A stretch of 8,616 nt of DNA from Pirellulales bacterium (lineage in GTDB: Bacteria > Planctomycetota > Planctomycetia > Pirellulales > JALHLM01): assembly GCA_022844585.1 (NCBI GenBank), contig JALHLM010000021.1, positions 1-8,616 on the forward strand. The letters are read 5' to 3'. A program made the translations under genes and the position numbers. This document shows positions 6,049 to 8,616 of the stretch, piece by piece. How positions within the stretch are numbered: the stretch's first letter is position 1; every line of letters starts with the position of its first letter. The notes below the pieces were generated by a model. That model was not told the origin of the DNA and searched no databases. It worked only from the letters and a program-made list of their open reading frames with translations.

Positions 6049-6056
6049 TGGACGCC

Positions 6057-7637
6057 ATGAGCGAACTCCAGCACGAATGCGGCATTGCCGCCATTTATCA
6101 CCTGCCCGGCCGACAGGTAAGTCCGCTCTGCCCTGAACAGGGACCGGACGAGGTTTCGCGGCTGATGCCCCGGATGTTGCTCGACATCCAGAACCGCGGA
6201 CAATTGTCCGCCGGCATCTCAACCTTCAATCCCGAGCGCAACCAGCTGATCGACACGTTCAAGGAATTGGGCGGCGTCAGCGAGGTCTTCCGGCTTAGCC
6301 ATCGCGGCAAGGCCGAGAGCCTGATGAAGGAATACGCCGGCCGGGCCGCTATCGGGCATGTGCGGTATGCCACCTGTGGGGCGGAAGATCGCAGTTACGC
6401 CCAGCCGTTCGAGCGTCACCACATCCAGAAACACAAGTGGTTCAGCTTCGCCTTCAACGGGCAGTTGGCGAATTATCCCCAGTTGCGGCAGGAGCTGCTG
6501 GCCGACTCGGACAACTACCTGGCCCGCGAGACCGACACCGAAATCCTGATGCACTTGATCAGCCGGGAACTGTCCGATGGGGACAAGCCGTCGCTGATCG
6601 ATGTGATGCGGAATATTTCCCATAATTTTGACGGCGCGTACTGCATCGTGCTGGTGAACGCGCTGGGAGACATGTTGGTGGCCCGCGACCCGCTGGGCGT
6701 GCGGCCGCTGTGCTATGCCAAAGAAGGCCCATTGTTCGCCGCGGCCAGCGAGAGCGTGGCCCTGTTGAACCTGGGCTTCCAGGCCGAAAGTATCCACGAT
6801 CTGGAGCCAGGCTTCGCGATTACTATCACCGACGGGCGGTTCGAAATCGAACCCTTCGTCACCAGCACCGGCACCGCCCATTGCTTTTTCGAGTGGGTCT
6901 ACTTCGCCAACGTGGCTAGCAAGCTGGACGGGCGGAGCGTGTATCTCTCGCGGACGGCGCTGGGAAAAGAACTGGCGGCCCTGGAAACGGTGCCGATCGA
7001 CGCCGACACGATCGTCGTGCCAGTGCCGGATACGAGCAAGGCGGCTGCGGACTCGATGGCCTTTGAACTCGGCGTGCCATCATTCGAGGGGCTGATCCGC
7101 AATCGCTATTCGGGGCGGACCTTCATCGAAGGGTCCGGCAACCGTAAGCGGAAGGCGGAAACCAAGTACACGCCGCTCCGGGACGTCCTGGAAGGCAAAC
7201 GTGTGCTGCTGGTGGAAGACTCGATCGTCCGTTCCACGACGATGAAAGTGCTGTTGGAGCGGATTCGTAAACTCGGTCGGGCTAAGGAGATCCACGTTCG
7301 CGTGGCTTGCCCGCCGATTGTGGCGCCCTGCTTCTACGGCATCGACATGTCGACGATCAATGAGTTGTTCGCCCCGAAGTTTATGGGCGGAGGAGCGCTG
7401 ACGGAGCAGGCGCAGGCGGCCATGGCCGCGTCGCTGGGGGCCGATTCGCTCCGTTACCTGCCGGTCGAGTCGATCGCCCGAGCGATTGGCTTTGCCTCCG
7501 AGCGGCTGTGTCGTGCTTGCATTACGGGCGAGTATCCCACGCCTTGCGGCCGGGAACTCTATCAAGTGGCGCTGCTGAACGCGCGCGGCGAATCGCAGGG
7601 GCGAACTTACGAGACCGCGGTCGCTGGCGCCGGCTGA
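6057..7637 (+). CDS. purF: Amidophosphoribosyltransferase (PurF), Fe-S type
   Basis: PurF commits PRPP to purine synthesis: glutamine plus PRPP gives 5-phosphoribosylamine. The protein has 526 residues from ATG 6057; a TTG nine bases upstream is a less likely start. Cys8 in HECGIAAIY is the N-terminal nucleophile of the class II glutaminase, so MSELQHE is presumably a cleaved propeptide, as in Bacillus PurF. The glutaminase half also shows HVRYATCG, FNGQL and RETDTE. The phosphoribosyltransferase half has PVPDTSKAA, the flexible RYSGRTFI loop and the PRPP motif VLLVEDSIVRSTT (383-395). Cys276 (HCFFEW), Cys425 (PCFYGID), Cys485 and Cys488 (CRAC) match the four ligands of the structural 4Fe-4S cluster. 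Variations from the usual sequence are IQNRGQLSAG for the common LQHRGQEGAG and FNGQL for HNGNL, so a PurF-like paralogue is not fully excluded. It is divergent from the proB unit. Confidence 0.93.
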   Translation: MSELQHECGIAAIYHLPGRQVSPLCPEQGPDEVSRLMPRMLLDIQNRGQLSAGISTFNPERNQLIDTFKELGGVSEVFRLSHRGKAESLMKEYAGRAAIGHVRYATCGAEDRSYAQPFERHHIQKHKWFSFAFNGQLANYPQLRQELLADSDNYLARETDTEILMHLISRELSDGDKPSLIDVMRNISHNFDGAYCIVLVNALGDMLVARDPLGVRPLCYAKEGPLFAAASESVALLNLGFQAESIHDLEPGFAITITDGRFEIEPFVTSTGTAHCFFEWVYFANVASKLDGRSVYLSRTALGKELAALETVPIDADTIVVPVPDTSKAAADSMAFELGVPSFEGLIRNRYSGRTFIEGSGNRKRKAETKYTPLRDVLEGKRVLLVEDSIVRSTTMKVLLERIRKLGRAKEIHVRVACPPIVAPCFYGIDMSTINELFAPKFMGGGALTEQAQAAMAASLGADSLRYLPVESIARAIGFASERLCRACITGEYPTPCGRELYQVALLNARGESQGRTYETAVAGAG

Positions 7638-7922
7638 AGTCAGTTTTCGACCAATCTTAGGGAACCAATTCGAGGAGGCGGGACTCGAAATCAAAGGCGA
7701 ATGATAGTTGAACTGCGCTTTCACGTGGATTAACGTGGCTGCACAGATCAGATTGCGGCCCTCTCTCGGTGGTTTGCCCCAAGGAATAGGAGGGCTTGAC
7801 TCCCGGTACTTGAACAACAACCTTATGCCCTGACCGTTCGGCGCTCATGCGTCATGGATGATCTTGCGTGGTGTCGATATGTCAAGCTGTAGCCGCGGGG
7901 TTCCCCAACCCAGCGGTGAGAA
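7638..7922. other. Downstream region of purF without a convincing gene
   Basis: About 285 bases separate purF from the terminator. A 63-codon minus-strand frame (7848-7657, protein starting MSAERSGHKVVVQV and ending FESRLLELVP) is the only candidate. It has no ribosome binding site and no recognised family, and its codon use is mixed, so it is not called. Near the end CCGC..GGGTT and AACCC..GCGG (7893-7916) form a compact hairpin with a CCCC loop just before the terminator. Confidence 0.5.
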
Positions 7923-7963
7923 GCCCTCGCAAGTGACTGCCCCTCTTGCGAGGGCGTTTTTTT
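7923..7963 (+). terminator. Strong intrinsic terminator
   Basis: GCCCTCGCAAG (7923-7933) and CTTGCGAGGGC (7945-7955) form a perfect 11-base-pair stem with an 11-base loop, followed after one G by seven Ts (7957-7963). It acts on plus-strand transcription. It stands 285 bases beyond the purF stop, so it ends either a long purF 3' region or a separate short RNA. The AA before the stem is not part of a matching A-run, so it is not clearly bidirectional. Confidence 0.88.
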
Positions 7964-8479
7964 CCCGCTGCTCTTCAGTGGGATGAATTCTGGCGCGACG
8001 TCCGTTCCATCGGCGTCGGGAGACCCCTCCCACAGGTTTTCGTCTGGCCTGATTCTGCCTCAATTCTCACGACATGGATGAATGCGCAGTTTGCGCAACA
8101 CGGGTGGATTTTTCTTGCGGTACGATCGCCACTCATTTAATGTTGAATCTGGGAAACATCCCTAGCGCACCCCCTGGAATGGTGGGGTGACACGCTTCGC
8201 GCGCGTTCGTTGCCTGCGCGCTGGCGGGGATGGTTCGCGCTGCGAGTGCAAATTGGCTCCGGCGTTTGAGTTCGGAAACGTGGTGCGGGCACGATTGTGG
8301 CGTTCGCAGGGAACTAAATGTCCGTCACAATCGTCGCAAGTTAAACTCCGCGCGCTCCCGCGACTGGCGACCACACAGGGGCCACACGCCAGAGCGAGAG
8401 TCGCGCGAATCCCACAATCGTCGTAGGCAGTCCGAGCCCGAGGCCCATTGGCCGCGGGCCCCGTTCAGGAGAGGTATCC
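7964..8479. other. Long non-coding region before the LEPR-XLL gene
   Basis: No frame here has a start signal or a protein-like composition; the open frames seen are short and overlap each other on both strands. Contents: a TGCGCA-GTT-TGCGCA triloop hairpin (8083-8097); a CACCCC...GGGGTG pair (8168-8189); CACAATCGTCG twice as a direct repeat (8326-8336 and 8413-8423), with an inverted relative ACGATTGTGG at 8291-8300. A weak promoter-like pair TTGCGG (8115-8120) and TTTAAT (8136-8141), spacer 15, is the only one noticed; it would give a leader of over 300 bases. The region probably controls the gene that follows. Confidence 0.5.
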
Positions 8480-8616
8480 ATGTCGTTCTGGCGTTCGCGG
8501 CGTCACTCCCAGCATGACCTGATTCAGGCGATGCAAAGCCGGCCGCAGCGTGAAAAGGGCAAGCATGCGAAGCGCCGGTCGTCGAAGTTCGAGCAATTCG
8601 AACCGAAGCGACTGCT
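8480..8616 (+). CDS. N-terminus of a LEPR-XLL-type surface protein (3' end cut by window)
   Basis: Only 45 complete codons are visible, starting at ATG 8480, which is preceded by AGGAGAGG (8467-8474) five bases upstream, a strong ribosome binding site. The peptide is basic (MSFWRSRRHSQHDL... KHAKRRSSK) and then reads FEQFEPKRLL at residues 37-46. This closely matches the LEPR-XLL signature (FEQLEPRxLL) that, in planctomycetes and some relatives, stands near the N-terminus of very large exported or surface proteins often carrying repeat, cadherin-like or dockerin domains. The motif probably belongs to an unusual long export signal; the hydrophobic part would follow just beyond the window. F for L and K for R are small departures from the usual motif. 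The rest of the protein, and so its role, is not visible. Confidence 0.75.
   Translation, partial: MSFWRSRRHSQHDLIQAMQSRPQREKGKHAKRRSSKFEQFEPKRL

Noticed and set aside
6219..6881. Minus-strand open frame of 220 codons inside purF
   Set aside because: It is antisense to conserved PurF glutaminase motifs, with no start signal or recognisable protein.
7080..7820. Minus-strand open frame of 246 codons spanning the purF 3' end
   Set aside because: Most of it is antisense to the PurF phosphoribosyltransferase domain and Fe-S region. The remainder has no motif support.
7845..8063. Minus-strand frame across the terminator, and the plus-strand frame 7946-8140
   Set aside because: Both run through the terminator stem; the plus-strand frame would start with TTG inside the hairpin. 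Neither has a ribosome binding site or family.
8222..8238. Sigma-54 type promoter (TGGC ... TTCGC)
   Set aside because: The GG and GC dinucleotides do not have the required ten-base spacing.
8187..8517. Overlapping plus-strand frames (8187-8426 and 8230-8517) before the LEPR-XLL gene
   Set aside because: They are Arg/Ser/Ala-rich translations typical of GC-rich non-coding DNA, and the second overlaps the well-supported start at 8480.

Overview
The window looks like chromosomal DNA of a planctomycete, probably of the Pirellula/Rhodopirellula type. The strongest sign is the gene entering at the right edge. Its N-terminus ends in FEQFEPKRLL, a match to the LEPR-XLL signature that opens many giant planctomycete surface proteins. 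High GC in the housekeeping genes, the scarcity of clear Shine-Dalgarno sites and a RAYT with its own GTAG-ended repeats fit this, but the assignment is an inference.

Layout, left to right. 1-1359 (+): 3' part of a thiamine-diphosphate 2-keto-acid decarboxylase of the pyruvate/indolepyruvate decarboxylase type. 1378-2732 (+): an islet of visibly lower GC with two unrecognised genes, a 95-residue protein and a 316-residue one-helix membrane protein with a Rho-N/SAP-like head. 2752-3755: a compact mobile unit, a REP-associated tyrosine transposase (RAYT, - strand) between two direct copies of a ~198-bp repeat, each built as 90-bp arm, 18-bp centre, 90-bp arm with matching inverted ends. 3752-5896 (-): a probable transcription unit of a 105-residue unknown protein, glutamate 5-kinase (proB) and an EVE-domain protein. 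A perfect 32-bp inverted repeat lies between proB and the EVE gene, and the EVE stop codon lies inside the end of the right-hand RAYT repeat. 5897-6056: divergent control region. 6057-7637 (+): PurF with propeptide-type N-terminus and all four Fe-S cysteines. 7638-8479: long non-coding stretch with a strong intrinsic terminator at 7923-7963 and perhaps a small RNA. 8480-8616 (+): start of the LEPR-XLL protein.

The core genes serve unrelated pathways: proB starts proline synthesis, PurF commits PRPP to purine synthesis, the decarboxylase acts on a 2-keto acid. There is no pathway cluster. The accessory parts are the RAYT unit, the low-GC pair and the hairpin repeats. The best candidates for something undescribed are the two-gene low-GC islet and the architecture of the RAYT-linked repeat. 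No CRISPR array, tRNA or rRNA was seen.
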